Below are positions 6,620-13,543 of a stretch of 15,085 nucleotides of DNA, one piece after another. The number at the start of each line of letters is the position of its first letter. Within the stretch, counting starts at the first letter, position 1. Location of the stretch: the NCBI GenBank assembly GCA_018065885.1, contig JAGHSL010000113.1:1-15085 (forward strand). The letters are read 5' to 3'. Source of the DNA: Candidatus Limimorpha equi. Lineage in GTDB: Bacteria > Bacteroidota > Bacteroidia > Bacteroidales > F082. A program made the position numbers and the translations under genes. The notes under the pieces were generated by a model. It saw only the letters and a program-made list of their open reading frames with translations, was not told the origin of the DNA and ran no database searches.

Positions 6620-6793
6620 ATGACAACACAACTTCACACAAAAAAAGGTACCGGAAAGGAGATTTCGAGACGACTCAATGTTAGCGAACATACGGTGAGC
6701 GTTGCCATACGCGGCAAAAGCGACACCGCCACAGCAAGACGCATCCGCGCAATCGCAATACGCGACTACGGGGCAAAGGAACTGAAGGATTGA
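6620..6793 (+). CDS. Small Cro-like helix-turn-helix protein
   Basis: A 57-residue basic protein, the first rightward phage gene. Residues 12-40 form a helix-turn-helix: GKEISRRLNVSEHTVSVAIR, followed by GKSDTATARRIRAIAIRDYG. The stretch EISRRLNVSEHTVSVAI is the classic two-helix pattern of XRE/Cro-type regulators. Its place directly opposite the repressor, behind the early promoter, suggests a Cro or Ner role: shutting down repressor and early transcription as lytic growth begins. ATG 6620 follows an A-rich stretch rather than a Shine-Dalgarno site, as is usual in Bacteroidota, and the leader from the predicted promoter would be about 40 bases. Confidence 0.78.
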   Translation: MTTQLHTKKGTGKEISRRLNVSEHTVSVAIRGKSDTATARRIRAIAIRDYGAKELKD

Positions 6794-6823
6794 ATTTAAT
6801 AACCATTTAAACAAGGAGTAAAT

Positions 6824-7000
6824 ATGAAGAAAAAACAACTGACATTGAGAGAAGCTGCCGGACTGACCATCGGGTTTGCCGGAGCGATGATGATGAGCGT
6901 GGTTGACGGCTCGCCTTGCGAAATCGGGATCCGCCTGGCGGGTGTCGCCTTGGTAATGGCTGGCGCATGGATCGGAAAGGCTTTTCTGCTGGCAGCATGA
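6824..7000 (+). CDS. Small hydrophobic phage protein
   Basis: A 58-residue protein starting at ATG 6824 behind an ACAAGGAGTAAAT ribosome-binding site, unusually good for this genome. After a short basic start (MKKKQLTLRE), residues 11-28 (AAGLTIGFAGAMMMSVVD) and 37-58 (IRLAGVALVMAGAWIGKAFL) are hydrophobic, separated by GSPCEIG, so two membrane helices with a tight turn are likely. Short early membrane peptides of phages can act in superinfection exclusion or host takeover. No motif supports a choice. A 25-codon frame overlaps its stop (ATGA at 6997) but is not credited. Confidence 0.6.
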   Translation: MKKKQLTLREAAGLTIGFAGAMMMSVVDGSPCEIGIRLAGVALVMAGAWIGKAFLLAA

Positions 7001-7079
7001 GGCGGAACGCGAGGACGACCCGGACCCGTATCCTGAGGAGTGAGAAACCCATGATCTTTATATTGTTTTTTTGAGGGTG

Positions 7080-7159
7080 TCCCCGATAGCGTGCTAAACG
7101 GATAGGCACGGAGGATTAAAAGCCTTGGCCATTAGCGTGGTTCGAGTCCACGCCGGGGA
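7080..7159 (+). ncRNA. tRNA-like structure 1, no clear anticodon arm
   Basis: The acceptor-like stem TCCCCG (7080-7085) pairs with CGGGGA (7154-7159). The D-arm-like hairpin has stem CGTGC/GCACG (7090-7094/7106-7110) and an 11-base loop TAAACGGATAG with the GG expected in a D-loop. The T-arm has stem GCGTGG/CCACGC (7135-7140/7148-7153) and loop TTCGAGT, the canonical TTCRANY pattern. Acceptor and T stems are 6+6 bp, the same 12-bp total as the 7+5 of a normal tRNA. In place of an anticodon arm are 23 bases with at most a weak AGG/CCT stem around ATTAAAAG. No CCA is encoded. It sits 106 bases upstream of a second such element, in the early operon. It may be a degenerate tRNA or a structured RNA recognised by tRNA enzymes such as RNase P. 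Confidence 0.5.
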
Positions 7160-7260
7160 GCAAAGGGAAGATAAAAAGCCCGGGATGGCAGCGCGGATAG
7201 GCGGCTAATGGGATAGGCCGCCCGCAAAACTCCCACATTAGCGTGGTTCGAGTCCACGCC
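7130..7260 (+). repeat. 25-bp exact direct repeat pair (T-arm half of the tRNA-like elements)
   Basis: Bases 7130-7154 and 7236-7260 are identical over 25 bases, at a period of 106. The repeat covers CATTA plus the complete T-arm and the next C. Upstream of it the two elements agree only in the D-loop pattern TAAnnGGATAG and an ATA spacer. Confidence 0.9.
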
Positions 7261-7265
7261 CGCGC
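7191..7265 (+). ncRNA. tRNA-like structure 2, no anticodon arm
   Basis: The acceptor-like stem GCGCGG (7191-7196) pairs with CCGCGC (7260-7265). A 6-bp D-arm GGCGGC/GCCGCC (7200-7205/7217-7222) has loop TAATGGGATAG. The T-arm GCGTGG/CCACGC (7241-7246/7254-7259) has loop TTCGAGT. Between D-arm and T-arm only 18 bases remain (7223-7240) and none form a stem, so an anticodon arm is absent; a TGGGA (7209-7213) to TCCCA (7231-7235) pairing is possible as an alternative. The acceptor and D-stem sequences differ completely from element 1 while still pairing, which is covariation in favour of real RNA structure. It ends 33 bases before the next gene. Confidence 0.52.
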
Positions 7266-7298
7266 ACAAGACATTAACTAACTAAAAGAAAAAGAGAT

Positions 7299-7847
7299 AT
7301 GACAAAAGAAATGGAAATACGAAAAGCCGAAGGCCAGAGGCTGTCGGACAGCATGTATGAAGCCGGGCTACCCGGAACGGAAATCAAGAACGCACTGGTG
7401 AAGGAGGGCTTTGCGGGCACTACGGCAGTGGCTCTTCTACTAACGTCGCAGAGGAAAGCAAAAGACGGTAATATGAGCAAGAAAACTAACAGTCACACAG
7501 GCAGTAATCAAAACAATGGTCAAGCCTGTAGTATTGGAAACAGATTACATCAAAGGCCGATTTCAAGAAATCAATCATCAGGTCAGCGTCGCGCAGGTTG
7601 CAATACTGAAAAGAAAAGCGAACTATCAGAGTATCTTCTTGAACAAGTTCGTATTGTAGAGAGGGGTGTTTCAATTGTGTCAAGGATGGGCAGGGAAGGA
7701 ATAAGCGGAATCGCCGATTTAGACCGTTTAGAAATCTTTTGTTTACATGTAAGAAATCTGACCGAGACCGTGAAGCTTCTTCAGCCTCTCCTGGAAAGGT
7801 CATCAGGCAGGCAAAATCGACACGAAGACATTTATTCTGAATATTGA
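7299..7847 (+). CDS. Unknown phage protein upstream of the transposase
   Basis: I do not recognise this 182-residue protein. ATG 7299 lies in AGAGATATG, a start context also seen at 9847 and 11090. Residues 1-50 look helical and GC-rich in codon use (MTKEMEIRKAEGQRLSDSMY). Residues 57-105 are polar and rich in Asn, Ser, Gln and Arg, probably disordered. Residues 105-170 are again helical (SELSEYLLEQVRIVERGVSI, ADLDRLEIFCLHVRNLTETV). The base composition becomes more AT-rich after about 7460, unlike the neighbouring genes, suggesting two parts of different origin. Met58 could be an internal start. The place just before the transposase recalls the small early genes between Ner and A in Mu-like phages. 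The opposite-strand frame at 7486-7941 overlaps the transposase start and is not credited. Confidence 0.6.
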   Translation: MTKEMEIRKAEGQRLSDSMYEAGLPGTEIKNALVKEGFAGTTAVALLLTSQRKAKDGNMSKKTNSHTGSNQNNGQACSIGNRLHQRPISRNQSSGQRRAGCNTEKKSELSEYLLEQVRIVERGVSIVSRMGREGISGIADLDRLEIFCLHVRNLTETVKLLQPLLERSSGRQNRHEDIYSEY

Positions 7848-7887
7848 GCATGGCAAACTGAATTGAAGCCGCAAAGATAGCGAAAAG

Positions 7888-9825
7888 ATGCAGTATTACA
7901 ACAACATATTGACGGTGGAAGCCGTATGGATGATTGAGCAAGGGATTGTGTCGAAATGCAATTATGATTCTCTTTCACGTCGTGGCGACCTGAATGTTGT
8001 TCGGCGCGGTTGCCGGAACACGCCTGCGCTGGTTGCGTTCGACTCGATGCCCGACCGCTACAAGAAGGCGGTCACGGCCATTGTGGGCGATGTGAGGCAG
8101 GCTGCGCGGCAGAACGCCATTGCGGTTCGCATCGAGCATTCGCCAAAGGCGACGGAGTTTTTCGACCGTTACATGGTTGACGACGACCGCCACCTTCCAA
8201 CAGACAAACGTCAGGAGTACTACACGAACTCGATTGTGCTGGATGCCATCGGGCGTCTGATTTCGGAGCGCAACTCGAAACGGCGGGCCTTGGGCAGCCG
8301 CGCGACGCGGTTCTGGGACGAGATAGCACAGACTGTGCAGGAACTTGACAAGAGCATTTTCCCGCACACATTGCCGGCCAACGCCCGCTCGCTGGAGCGC
8401 AAATACCAGAGGTATATGGAAAGCGGCTACGAGAGCCTGATCCACAAGGCCTACACCAACGGCTGCAAGAATGCGGCCAAGGTTGCAGACGAGAACCAGG
8501 AGGCGATGCTGGTGACGCTGATGAGCGACCCGCGCAACCTGGACAACGCTCAGGTGAGCCGCCTCTACAACATGATTGCGGCGCAGATGGGCTGGAAGCA
8601 AATCTCTGAAGGCGCGGTGGCCGTTTGGCGCGACAAGTGCGACGACCTGATCTGCGCACGCCGCCACGGACAGGAATACTACCGGGCCAACCGCGAAATG
8701 CAGGTGAAACGCTCGATGCCGACCCGTCCGCTGCTATTCTGCACGATGGATGGCTGGGACATCGAACTGATGTACCAGAAGAAGCCTGAAAGAGGCGCTA
8801 CGACCTATTTCAACCGCCTGACGATGGTGGTTGTGCTGGATGCCTGCACGAAATATCCGCTCGGATTCAGCATCGGCGAAAACGAAAGTCCGGCACTGAT
8901 CAAGGAGGCGTTGCGCGACGCGATGCGCGAGACGGAACACCTGTTCGGGAAGATGTACTGCTTCGACCAGCTACAGAGCGACCATTTCGGCATGAAGACG
9001 CTGAACCCGACCTATCAGGTGGTGGCCGACAAGGTGACGCCTGCCCGTGTGAAAAACGCGAAGGCGAAAATCATAGAGCCTTGGTTCGGATACTTCAACA
9101 AGAAATACTGCCAGATGCAGACGAACTGGAGCGGCTTCGGCATAACGAGCCGGAAGGAACTGCAGCCCAACGTGGAATTCATAAACAAATACAAGAAGGA
9201 TTTCCCGGATTTTGCCGGGGTTTGCCGCCAGGTTGTATCATTCATCATGGCGGAGCGGAAGGAGCTGCGTGAGGCCTACGTTTCGCAATTCAGCAGTGAA
9301 GGATTGCGCGAGATGAGCCGCGAACAATACCTATACACGTTTGGCATTGAGAGCAAGTCGCGCTACCTGCTTCAGGGGAGCGGAATCCGCGCCACGATAG
9401 GTGGCCGCAAGATGGACTACGACTGCTTCGACACTCATTTCCGCAAATACGCCTCGGTGCGCTGGGCGCTTCGTTACGACCCTGACGACATGCACTATGC
9501 GCTGGCGGTGAACGAGGACGGCACGCTTCAGTATGTGCTTGAAGAGAAATACATACAGCCGATGGCGCTTGCCGACCGCAGCGAAGGCGACTATGAGCAG
9601 CTGCAGCGGGTGATGGACTTCAACCGCCGCAAGGAAAGCGAAATGGCCGACGACCTGAGCGCAAAGAACGAGCGCGCCCGCGACATTCTGGAGCAGACGA
9701 CCTTGAGCAAGCTGCTCATAACGGACAGCAATGGCCAGCACAAACTGCCGAAAGCAAAGGCAAGGCTTGCAGCTGCCCAACTCGAAGAGGTGGCAGATGA
9801 CGACAATTTCTACGACATGTACTAA
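7888..9825 (+). CDS. DDE transposase, MuA-like
   Basis: A 645-residue transposase that should bind both phage ends, join them to target DNA and drive replicative transposition; Mu A is 663 residues. The N-terminal 180 residues contain DNA-binding helices (EAVWMIEQGIVSKCNYDSLS, then TRFWDEIAQTVQELDKSIFP). The catalytic core shows TMDGWDIELMY with Asp288, YCFDQLQSDHFGMK with Asp365, and AKIIEPWFGYFNKKYC with Glu397. The last two are 32 residues apart, close to the D-35-E spacing of retroviral-integrase-fold (rve) transposases, so all three metal ligands are present. The C-terminal tail (about 585-645) is charged and helical, suited to contact the AAA+ partner, as in Mu. The gene ends 21 bases before that partner. 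The many opposite-strand frames inside it are mirror artefacts of its GC-rich codons. Confidence 0.95.
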   Translation: MQYYNNILTVEAVWMIEQGIVSKCNYDSLSRRGDLNVVRRGCRNTPALVAFDSMPDRYKKAVTAIVGDVRQAARQNAIAVRIEHSPKATEFFDRYMVDDDRHLPTDKRQEYYTNSIVLDAIGRLISERNSKRRALGSRATRFWDEIAQTVQELDKSIFPHTLPANARSLERKYQRYMESGYESLIHKAYTNGCKNAAKVADENQEAMLVTLMSDPRNLDNAQVSRLYNMIAAQMGWKQISEGAVAVWRDKCDDLICARRHGQEYYRANREMQVKRSMPTRPLLFCTMDGWDIELMYQKKPERGATTYFNRLTMVVVLDACTKYPLGFSIGENESPALIKEALRDAMRETEHLFGKMYCFDQLQSDHFGMKTLNPTYQVVADKVTPARVKNAKAKIIEPWFGYFNKKYCQMQTNWSGFGITSRKELQPNVEFINKYKKDFPDFAGVCRQVVSFIMAERKELREAYVSQFSSEGLREMSREQYLYTFGIESKSRYLLQGSGIRATIGGRKMDYDCFDTHFRKYASVRWALRYDPDDMHYALAVNEDGTLQYVLEEKYIQPMALADRSEGDYEQLQRVMDFNRRKESEMADDLSAKNERARDILEQTTLSKLLITDSNGQHKLPKAKARLAAAQLEEVADDDNFYDMY

Positions 9826-9846
9826 TCAATTTAATAATAGAGAGAT

Positions 9847-10701
9847 ATGGAAAACATTAAGAAACAACAGATTGCTAACGCGCTTCGCGGGTACTGCGAG
9901 CGCTACGACAGCCAGGCGAAGGCTGCCAATTCGATGAAGAACGTGAGTTCGGCCACCATCAGTCAGATGCTGAACGGGAAGTGGGAACTCATAAAGGACG
10001 AGATGTGGCGCAACGTGGCGGCGCAAATCGGCTACAAGGACGAGAAATGGAACGCGGTTGCGACACGCGACTTTACGACGCTGATGCGCATACTTTCGGA
10101 TGTTCAGGAAAACGCCCTGGTGATGGCCGTTACAGGCGAAGCCGGAAGCGGCAAGACCTTCGCGCTTCGTCAATACACCAATTCGAACAAGCAGGTGTAT
10201 ATGCTGTGCTGCAACGAGTATTGGAACAGGAAGGCGTTCCTTAACGAACTGCTTCAGGCGATGGGACGCGATGCCGCCGGTCTTGGCGTGAACGAAATGA
10301 TGATGGAGGCTGTCCGTCACCTGAAGATGCAGGAGAGCCCGATGCTGATACTGGACGAGGCCGACAAGCTGAGCGACAAGGTACTCTATTTTTTCATATC
10401 TCTATATAATGCCCTTGAGGGCGAGTGCGGATTGCTCATGGTGGCCACAAGCCACCTTGAGCTTCGCATCCGCAAGGGGGTGAAGGCAAACAAGAAGGGC
10501 TACAACGAGATCTGGAGCCGCATAGGACGCAAGTGCGTCACCTTGAAAGGCGTGAGCGCAGCCGACATCATTGCGGTTTGCGAGGCCAACGGCGTGACCG
10601 ACCGCCGCGACATCGACCTTGTGATAAACGATTCGGAAAGCGACCTGCGCCGTGTGCGCCGCAAGGTTCACGCCATCTTGAAGGGGAAGGAGGCAAAGTG
10701 A
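9847..10701 (+). CDS. MuB-like AAA+ ATPase, target-DNA activator
   Basis: A 284-residue AAA+ ATPase, the expected partner of the transposase: it binds target DNA in an ATP-dependent way, delivers it to the transpososome and gives target immunity. Residues 1-65 are a Cro-like helix-turn-helix (NVSSATISQMLNGKWELIKD), as in MuB. Walker A is GEAGSGKT (97-104) and Walker B is MLILDEAD (166-173). The segment LMVATSHLELRIRKG (about 197-211) fits sensor 1 and the following helix, and RRVRRKVHAIL near the end resembles the DNA-binding C-terminal helices of MuB. It lies 21 bases after the transposase, with the same AGAGATATG start context, and its TGA overlaps the next ATG by one base, so the genes are co-transcribed and probably translationally coupled. 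Confidence 0.93.
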   Translation: MENIKKQQIANALRGYCERYDSQAKAANSMKNVSSATISQMLNGKWELIKDEMWRNVAAQIGYKDEKWNAVATRDFTTLMRILSDVQENALVMAVTGEAGSGKTFALRQYTNSNKQVYMLCCNEYWNRKAFLNELLQAMGRDAAGLGVNEMMMEAVRHLKMQESPMLILDEADKLSDKVLYFFISLYNALEGECGLLMVATSHLELRIRKGVKANKKGYNEIWSRIGRKCVTLKGVSAADIIAVCEANGVTDRRDIDLVINDSESDLRRVRRKVHAILKGKEAK

Positions 10702-11093
10702 TGAATAAAAAGAAGCAATATAGGGTGACCGACCGGAATGGGAAAATAAGCCTGGTTATTGGTCTTGACGGTGTTGCCGATTTTCTTGACGTATCGGGAT
10801 GTTACCTGATTGAATGTATGACGAAAGGCAAGCCGTGCCGAGGATGCACGATAGAGGAACTCTCGTTTGTGTTCCAATCTGTCGAGCAGATGCAGCGTGT
10901 TCTTGGCGGGTTCAATAGCGAGAGCGACAAATGCGTTGAGTTTGAGAACGCCATAAGGGAGCGCAGCCTGGCGGCGTACAAAAGCCTCTGTGAGGAAAAC
11001 CGTGAGATGGGCCCTTACAGGGAGAAACAGGAGATGCGTGAAGCAAAACTCCGCGACAAATACAGTGGACAATATAGCGAAATAGAGATATGA
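10701..11093 (+). CDS. Unknown early phage protein
   Basis: A 130-residue protein I cannot name. ATG 10701 shares one base with the preceding stop and follows the strong AAGGAGGCAAAG ribosome site; a longer frame back to 10533 lies inside the MuB-like gene and is not used. Residues 18-54 (LVIGLDGVADFLDVSGCYLI, then CRGCTIEELS) look like a small helix-turn-helix in the style of phage excisionase or homeodomain-like domains: a helix, a turn at DVSG and a second helix. The C-terminal 50 residues are strongly charged and helical (ENREMGPYREKQEMREAKLR). The stop overlaps the next start by four bases (ATGA). Position suggests a role in transposition or its control. Confidence 0.75.
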   Translation: MNKKKQYRVTDRNGKISLVIGLDGVADFLDVSGCYLIECMTKGKPCRGCTIEELSFVFQSVEQMQRVLGGFNSESDKCVEFENAIRERSLAAYKSLCEENREMGPYREKQEMREAKLRDKYSGQYSEIEI

Positions 11094-11554
11094 CAGACAA
11101 ACGCACGATAAACCAGAACCGCCGCCTGTATTGGCTTTTGGGCGAGCTTGACCTGAAGGATTGCGTTGGCGAGCTTGTGATGCGGTTCACGGGTAACAGG
11201 ACAGAACACACCAGCGAGATGAGTTTCATCGAGTGCATGAACCTGATACGCTATTTAGACCAATTCGTTCACAAGGCTCAGGAGCATCCTCATCGTCAGC
11301 CGAAAGGCGTGATAGACAAGCACCGCAAGGGCGTTCTGAAGGCGATAACGGAATATGGCAAACTGTGCGGCCTGAAATGGGAAGCCGACTATGTGAAGGG
11401 CGTTGCCTGCCGTGCCGCAGGGTGCGACAGGTTCAACGACATCAAGGATGGCGACCTTGTGAGGATATATAACGAGTTCTGCCGGAAACAGAGTGCCGCA
11501 AGAGCGCGTCAGGAAGCGGCGAAAAACGCATTGCCAACCATCAGTTTGAATTGA
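11090..11554 (+). CDS. GemA-like early regulatory protein
   Basis: A 154-residue protein with the outline of the GemA/Gp16 family (DUF1018) of Mu-like phages, where GemA modulates host genes. Seen are NQNRRLYWLLGELDLKD (8-24), MRFTGNRTEHTSEMSFIECM (31-50) and LIRYLDQF, followed by a basic linker and the second half KGVLKAITEYGKLCGLKWEA (80-99) and IYNEFCRKQ. The order of a short helical start, a TG(N/K)-TS-M(S/T) motif, and a later helix ending LGW-like fits the family, but I judge this by eye. The gene begins with ATGA overlap on its predecessor and has the AGAGATATG context. It ends one base before the next ATG. Confidence 0.62.
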   Translation: MTDKRTINQNRRLYWLLGELDLKDCVGELVMRFTGNRTEHTSEMSFIECMNLIRYLDQFVHKAQEHPHRQPKGVIDKHRKGVLKAITEYGKLCGLKWEADYVKGVACRAAGCDRFNDIKDGDLVRIYNEFCRKQSAARARQEAAKNALPTISLN

Positions 11555-11555
11555 T

Positions 11556-12167
11556 ATGAAGAGAGCGCTCACGATAAAAGACATACGCGAATACAAGGCT
11601 ACGACCTACCGTCTGGACGGTGGTTTCGGGGAGGCACTTGGCGAGGTTGAGCTGACAGGCTCGTGGATAATCTGGGGCAATTCGGCCAACGGAAAGACGC
11701 GTTTCGCGCTTCAGCTGGCCAAGGCGCTTGCCAAGCACGTGAAGGTGGCCTACGACAGTCTTGAGGAAGGTCTGTCTCTATCGATGCAGAAGGCCATTGA
11801 GGATGTCGGGTTCTCTGATGTAAAGCGCAATTTCGTTTTGCTCGACAAAGAGACTGTTGACGAGCTTCGCGCCCGCCTGAAGAAGCAACGCTCGGCCAAG
11901 GTTGTCATCATCGATTCGTTGCAATATACCGGCCTGACCTATTCGGATTACAAGACGCTGAGGGATGAGTTCCGCTCGAAGCTGTTTGTGTTCGTGAGCC
12001 ATGCCGACGGCGGCAAGCCGAAAGGTGCGGTGGCGAATTCGGTGAAATACGATGCTTTCGTGAAGATATACGTTGAGGGATACATGGCGCACCCACAGAG
12101 CAGATTTGGCGGCGGCATTGACTATATAATCTGGGAGGAAGGCGCGGCGAAATTCAGCGGTAAATGA
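11556..12167 (+). CDS. RecA-like P-loop ATPase
   Basis: A 203-residue single-domain ATPase. Walker A is GNSANGKT (41-48) after the strand SWIIW, and Walker B is KVVIIDSLQ (115-123), in the RecA/RadA/AAA_24 style with Asp followed by Ser. FVFVSHADGGKPKGAVANSV (about 146-165) matches the L1/L2 region of RecA-like folds, where a conserved polar residue senses gamma-phosphate. It is much shorter than RecA and lacks the RecA N- and C-terminal domains. Such proteins occur in phages as recombination mediators or single-strand annealing partners. In this operon it sits between transposition and Gam genes, so a part in processing DNA ends or copied phage DNA is plausible but inferred. The start follows the previous stop by one base. 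Confidence 0.82.
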   Translation: MKRALTIKDIREYKATTYRLDGGFGEALGEVELTGSWIIWGNSANGKTRFALQLAKALAKHVKVAYDSLEEGLSLSMQKAIEDVGFSDVKRNFVLLDKETVDELRARLKKQRSAKVVIIDSLQYTGLTYSDYKTLRDEFRSKLFVFVSHADGGKPKGAVANSVKYDAFVKIYVEGYMAHPQSRFGGGIDYIIWEEGAAKFSGK

Positions 12168-12245
12168 AAGGCGATTTAAGATTCAAATATTCAAAGATTT
12201 AAGATTTAAAATTCAACATAATAATCATTTAAAAATCAATTAGAA
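12168..12245. other. AT-rich repeat-like spacer inside the early operon
   Basis: This 78-base gap holds near-repeats built from GATTTAAGATT and ATTCAAA units (12172-12212), quite unlike the GC-rich phage genes on both sides. Similar clutter is common between Bacteroidales host genes. I see no promoter box or hairpin. It may mark a past insertion or deletion. Confidence 0.4.
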
Positions 12246-12596
12246 ATGAAGACTTGCAAAGATTGTAAACATCTCACTTTTGAGACGCTTTCGGACATGA
12301 CATTCGACTACAACAGACCGTTGTGCATGTATTACAAATTAGACACCCGCATGTCGCAAAAGGCTTGCGAACACTTTGAAGAGAAGGAAATCAGAGTATG
12401 CGAAAACGAAAAAAGACAGGTGAAAGTGATTCATTGCAGAGCCGTAGGCAAGGCATTCGGGAATCTGACCGATGGCTCGGTGCATGACATCATCGCGCCA
12501 CCGCAAGACGAAGAGGATTCGCGCGGGGAATGGGTAATGGGCGTTGGCGAGCCTGTATTGCTCTTGTATGGAGAGTTCAGATATATAAACAATTAA
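12246..12596 (+). CDS. Small four-cysteine phage protein, probable zinc binder
   Basis: A 116-residue protein with the likely metal ligands Cys4, Cys7, Cys27 and Cys41 in an N-terminal domain (MKTCKDCKHLTFETLS ... PLCMYYKL ... KACEHFEEKE). The C-terminal 60 residues are probably beta-rich (KRQVKVIHCRAVGKAFG, EWVMGVGEPVLLLYGEFRYI). The first part resembles the following gene in its C-x2-C-(K/R)-H start and later single cysteines, so the two may share an ancestor. It lies 78 bases after the RecA-like gene, past an AT-rich spacer. Codon use is more AT-rich than its neighbours, hinting at separate acquisition. Function unknown. Confidence 0.72.
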   Translation: MKTCKDCKHLTFETLSDMTFDYNRPLCMYYKLDTRMSQKACEHFEEKEIRVCENEKRQVKVIHCRAVGKAFGNLTDGSVHDIIAPPQDEEDSRGEWVMGVGEPVLLLYGEFRYINN

Positions 12597-12620
12597 ACAG
12601 ACTTTAAACAGTAATTAAAA

Positions 12621-12842
12621 ATGGCAAAAGAGAAACAGACAGAACATTTGTGCGGCAACTGCCGCCATTTCGTCTCGGACAGAGACGGAAAACCTTACAA
12701 CAAGACAGCCGGATATTGCCGGCAGCTTGTAAAGACCGTTACCGAATTTGACAAGAACGGCACTCCCAACGTGAAGAGCATCAAAGCTCCTCACATTTTC
12801 AGTCATTTCCATTGTTCAAACAACAAATTTCAAAACAGATAA
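12621..12842 (+). CDS. Small four-cysteine phage protein, probable zinc binder
   Basis: A 73-residue protein with Cys11, Cys14, Cys33 and Cys65 (LCGNCRHFV ... GYCRQLV ... SHFHCSNN), the same general spacing as the gene before it but with no C-terminal extension. His16, His58, His62 and His64 could also bind metal. The start ATG 12621 has an AT-rich leader (TAATTAAAA). It ends two bases before the Gam start, so they are probably translated together. No function can be assigned; small zinc proteins of this kind often modulate host enzymes. Confidence 0.7.
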   Translation: MAKEKQTEHLCGNCRHFVSDRDGKPYNKTAGYCRQLVKTVTEFDKNGTPNVKSIKAPHIFSHFHCSNNKFQNR

Positions 12843-12844
12843 TC

Positions 12845-13357
12845 ATGGCAACAAGACAGAAGAAGACCCTTATTCAGGGCATTACGGCTGAACAGGCCAA
12901 CGACGCTTTCGCCCAGTATGCGAAGGCCGACGCACAAATCAACAAAATCAACGCTGATGTGGAGCTTCAGTGCGCCAAGATCCGCGAGAAACACGCCGAC
13001 GAACTGACGCGCCTTTCGGATGAGCGCGAGCAGGCATTTGACACGTTGCAGGCTTACGCCGTGGAGAACCAGGCTGAGCTATTCACCAAGAAAAAGAGCC
13101 TGGACATGGCTCACGGAACCATCGGTTTCCGCACGGGCACTCCGAAGCTGAAGACTATGAAGGGCTTCACATGGGCGTCGGCACTTAACCTGGTGCGCGA
13201 GTTCCTCCCGTCGTTCATCCGCACGACTGAGGAGATTGCGAAGGACAAGCTGCTTGCCGACCGCGATGCGGAAGGCATGGGCGAAAAGATGGCGCAGTGC
13301 GGCATCACGGTGACTCAGGACGAGACATTCTATGTTGAACCGAAGAAAGAGGAATGA
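12845..13357 (+). CDS. gam: Host-nuclease inhibitor Gam, Mu-type DNA end-binding protein
   Basis: A 170-residue protein, close to the 174 residues of Mu Gam, which binds double-stranded DNA ends as a Ku-like dimer and blocks RecBCD-type exonucleases. The long helix AQINKINADVELQCAKIREK and beyond (30-75, heptad pattern) is the dimer coiled coil. It is followed by the beta-hairpin-like GTIGFRTGTPKLKTMKGFTW (91-110) and the final helix SALNLVREFLPSFIRTTEEI. The strand pattern GxIGFRxGxPxL is a family hallmark. ATG 12845 lies two bases after the previous stop; an upstream in-frame ATG at 12812 falls inside that gene. Together with MuA- and MuB-like genes it supports a Mu-type phage. Confidence 0.9.
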   Translation: MATRQKKTLIQGITAEQANDAFAQYAKADAQINKINADVELQCAKIREKHADELTRLSDEREQAFDTLQAYAVENQAELFTKKKSLDMAHGTIGFRTGTPKLKTMKGFTWASALNLVREFLPSFIRTTEEIAKDKLLADRDAEGMGEKMAQCGITVTQDETFYVEPKKEE

Positions 13358-13541
13358 AGTGGAAACTATTGAGATCAGCCTAAACCACGAAATATGGGCG
13401 GTTTGCCCGGTTTGCGGCTGCGAATACGACGCGCGCATTTGGGGCGACACATGCCCCGAATGCGCGAGGCGCAAGGCGAAGGAAATAAGGCAGATGGCCC
13501 GTTACCCAATGACAGTGAAATTTGGCAGTTTAAATACGTAA
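13332..13541 (+). CDS. Small zinc-ribbon protein
   Basis: A 69-residue protein with a zinc ribbon CPVCGCEYDARIWGDTCPEC (Cys25, Cys28 and Cys41, Cys44, plus Cys30), followed by a basic helix ARRKAKEIRQMAR that could contact nucleic acid. The first nine residues from ATG 13332 overlap the end of gam by 26 bases. GTG 13359, seven bases after AGAGG, would avoid the overlap and give a 60-residue protein starting VETIEISLNHE; I find that start at least as likely. It ends two bases before the next ATG, so it belongs to the operon. Function unknown. Confidence 0.72.
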   Translation: MLNRRKRNEVETIEISLNHEIWAVCPVCGCEYDARIWGDTCPECARRKAKEIRQMARYPMTVKFGSLNT

Positions 13542-13543
13542 TT

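Noticed and set aside
6957..7043. Open stretch in another frame ending in an acidic EAEREDDPDPYPEE tail
   Set aside because: It looks like a natural C-terminus but has no start codon; joining it to the 6824 gene needs a +1 shift with no slippery site visible.
6997..7074. 25-codon frame (ATGA overlap) starting MRRNARTTRTR after the small membrane gene
   Set aside because: Very short, arginine-rich then hydrophobic with no conserved pattern; ends just before the tRNA-like element. Overlap alone is weak support.
7080..7265. CRISPR-like direct repeats
   Set aside because: Only two copies, and the repeat is the T-arm of a tRNA-like fold, not a repeat-spacer array; no cas genes nearby.
7975..8667. 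Long leftward frames within the transposase gene
   Set aside because: GC-rich codon bias leaves the opposite strand open; no domain is recognisable.
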